The notes under the pieces: model-generated | Databases searched by the model: none | Seen by the model: the letters and a program-made list of their open reading frames with translations, nothing else | Told to the model about the DNA's origin: nothing | Shown: in pieces, positions 62,628-64,000 of the stretch | How the letters are laid out: every line of letters begins with the position of its first letter | How positions within the stretch are numbered: the first letter of the stretch is position 1 | Program-made: the position numbers and the translations under genes | Assembly: GCF_001528745.1 (NCBI RefSeq) | Contig: NZ_BCNS01000091.1 | Span: 186,001-250,000, forward strand | Length of the DNA: 64,000 nt | From: Marinobacterium profundum | Lineage (GTDB): Bacteria > Pseudomonadota > Gammaproteobacteria > Pseudomonadales > Balneatricaceae | Reading direction: 5' to 3'

Positions 62628-62758
62628 GGCGGCAACAATCGGGCTCTGGGGTTGATTTCAGGGCCGCCTGCGGGTTAGCAGCGGGCGACTCTGAAAAGAA
62701 AAGGGCTGTATGGGCGTCCAGTATAACCCGAACGACTGCGATTGGCTGCCGTCCTGAA

Positions 62759-63736
62759 TCAGGGCAGCTGCGAGGGGTGTTCTATGCGGTGCAGCAGGAT
62801 GCGTTTGAGCTCGTCTGGATTTTTGAGCTTCATTTCCACGCCCTGGCGTCCAGCCTGTTCGATGCCCAGCCAGGGAATCAGGCGCGAGAGCCAGAAACGC
62901 ATGGCGGCGGTGCGGGTCAGCTGTGACCAGACTTGCCGCTCGTCATCGGTGAACGGGCGCACGGCGTTGTAGGCTTGCAACAGGGCTGCTTCCCGCTCAG
63001 TGTCTATGCTGCCGTCTGGCCTGGTGCACCAGTCGTTGGCCACTATCGCCAGATCGTACAGCAGATAGGCGGTGGCGGCGTTGTAGACGTCCAGAATGGC
63101 GCTAACGTCGGTGCCGCTGAACAGGGCGTTGTCGTGGAAGAGGTCACCATGAATGACGCCCATGGGCAGATCCAGCTTGGCTGCACGCAGGGCATCGAAG
63201 TTGCGCACTTCGGTGCTGAGCAGCTGGGCTTCATCTTCCGGCAACAGGCGCGCAATCTGCTGGCTCTCGCGGCGCCACCAGAAGACCCCGCGGTGGGCCT
63301 GGCGATGCAGATAGAACTCGGAGCCGGCCAGGTGCATCTGTGCCAAGGCTGCGCCAACGGAGCTGCAGTGCGCCGGGCTGAGTTCACTCTGGGCCACATG
63401 CTGGCCTCCAAAACGCGGCAACAGCAACGCCGGGCGGCCGTGCAGTTGCTTCAGTGCAATGCCGTCACGGTCCTTGAAGGGTGCTGGCACCGGGCTGTCG
63501 CGTTCGGCCAGCCAGCAGGTCAGTTCGACGAAAAAAGGCATCTCCTCCAGCGTAAATTCCTCGAACAGGGTGAGGACAAACTCCTGTTCGGTGCCGGCAG
63601 GGCTTTTAAGCGTGACAAAATAGTTAGTGTTTTCTATACCGCCTTCTATACCCTTGTGGGCGACCAGCGTGCCGAGATCAAAATCGGCCAGCAGGCGGTT
63701 GAGGTCCTGTGCAGTTACTTCTGTATATACCGCCAC
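62759..63736 (-). CDS. thrB: Homoserine kinase, type II (APH fold)
   Basis: A 325-residue kinase of the aminoglycoside-phosphotransferase fold, matching the pseudomonad-type ThrB rather than the GHMP-type enzyme of E. coli. Features are GIEGGIENTNYFV in the N-lobe and the Brenner motif VIHGDLFHDNALF, with ILDVYNAATAYLLYDLAIVANDWC as the metal-binding part. It phosphorylates homoserine in threonine synthesis. It starts six bases after the DUF2782 stop, so the two are cotranscribed. In pseudomonads this pair adjoins polA. Confidence 0.92.
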   Translation of the reverse strand: MAVYTEVTAQDLNRLLADFDLGTLVAHKGIEGGIENTNYFVTLKSPAGTEQEFVLTLFEEFTLEEMPFFVELTCWLAERDSPVPAPFKDRDGIALKQLHGRPALLLPRFGGQHVAQSELSPAHCSSVGAALAQMHLAGSEFYLHRQAHRGVFWWRRESQQIARLLPEDEAQLLSTEVRNFDALRAAKLDLPMGVIHGDLFHDNALFSGTDVSAILDVYNAATAYLLYDLAIVANDWCTRPDGSIDTEREAALLQAYNAVRPFTDDERQVWSQLTRTAAMRFWLSRLIPWLGIEQAGRQGVEMKLKNPDELKRILLHRIEHPSQLP

Positions 63737-63742
63737 AAAATA

Positions 63743-64000
63743 TTACCAGCTGAAGATGACCCATTTGGGGATTAGCAGGGAGGATTCTTCGAAGCGGCTG
63801 AATTCACCACTACCCTCGACCGGCACCAGATAATAGGGCTTCCCGACTTTGGGAACCACCTTGACCTCTTTCAGCACACCGTTGACCCGGTACTCGTAAA
63901 AGGCGCGTTCGTCGTTGTGGCGAATGGTGATTTGCGGGGCGTCCGGCCCGAACTCCGGTATTGTCTCCGCCTGCGCCGGCGGCACCAGCAGAAGGCTGGC
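63743..64000 (-). CDS. DUF2782 protein, cut by the window edge
   Basis: The frame runs off the right edge. The visible 85 residues comprise the end of a signal peptide (SLLLVPPAQA) and the DUF2782 domain with ITIRHNDERAFYEYRVNGVLKEV and KPYYLVPVEG. It is a small periplasmic protein of unknown function. It is usually found between polA and thrB, and thrB follows here as expected. The start codon lies outside the window. Confidence 0.85.
   Translation of the reverse strand, partial: ASLLLVPPAQAETIPEFGPDAPQITIRHNDERAFYEYRVNGVLKEVKVVPKVGKPYYLVPVEGSGEFSRFEESSLLIPKWVIFSW

Overview
The window looks like a chromosomal segment of a GC-rich marine-type gammaproteobacterium. The likely relatives are the Oceanospirillaceae or the pseudomonads. 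This is inferred from the pstSCAB-phoU and phoBR loci with long PstC and PstA proteins, the ubiC-ubiA pair, several TRAP transporters, a type II ThrB next to a DUF2782 gene, and a UvrD helicase. No rRNA, tRNA or CRISPR array was seen. Both ends cut a gene: an NCS1 permease on the left and a DUF2782 protein on the right.

Layout. 1-4.9 kb: a nitrogen-compound uptake and breakdown group (NCS1 permease, M29/NicX-like metalloenzyme, solute-binding-like protein without a signal peptide, two tandem Lrp-type regulators, M14 carboxypeptidase). 5.1-5.85 kb: two decayed gene halves joined head to head (DUF2938 and MerR). 5.9-12.7 kb: a LysR regulator divergent from a three-gene operon. The operon encodes a very large fused molybdopterin oxidoreductase / NAD(P)H reductase / ferredoxin, an ornithine-cyclodeaminase-family enzyme and an AtoE-type carboxylate transporter. 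12.7-18.1 kb: a TRAP operon, its LysR regulator and an agmatinase-family ureohydrolase. 18.5-19.0 kb: a TerB-like protein. 19.0-23.0 kb: an AT-rich insert. It begins after an orphan 3' fragment of glmS, the classical Tn7-type attachment gene. It carries a short upstream ORF and an AAA+ ATPase / subtilisin-like protease pair matching the anti-phage system IetAS. 23-25.8 kb: divergent puuB and puuA for putrescine use. 25.9-32 kb: a Fur-box-preceded FecBCDE-like ABC transporter and a FecA-like receptor. 32.1-36.9 kb: an Lrp regulator divergent from hpd, a sodium symporter and an amino-acid dehydrogenase, which together suggest aromatic amino acid catabolism. 37.2-43.8 kb: a membrane-anchored GltB-like protein, a small protein, a HexR-like regulator and a TakP-type TRAP system. 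43.9-47.5 kb: DUF416 protein, small membrane or exported proteins, an MDR oxidoreductase and CysZ. 47.6-58.9 kb: phosphate sensing and uptake (phoBR, phoU, pstBACS) with Pho boxes, with ubiquinone genes ubiC and ubiA between. 59-64 kb: thioesterase, methyltransferase, uvrD, thrB and DUF2782.

The most notable structural signal is a set of gene 3' ends left in intergenic DNA. One is an orphan glmS tail at the defence island. The other two, a second lrp tail and a second GltB-like tail, each lie just downstream of the intact gene. Their mostly synonymous or conservative differences point to recombination with diverged alleles rather than simple duplication. The best candidates for undescribed biology are the fused molybdoenzyme operon and the small ORF and dyad in front of ietA.
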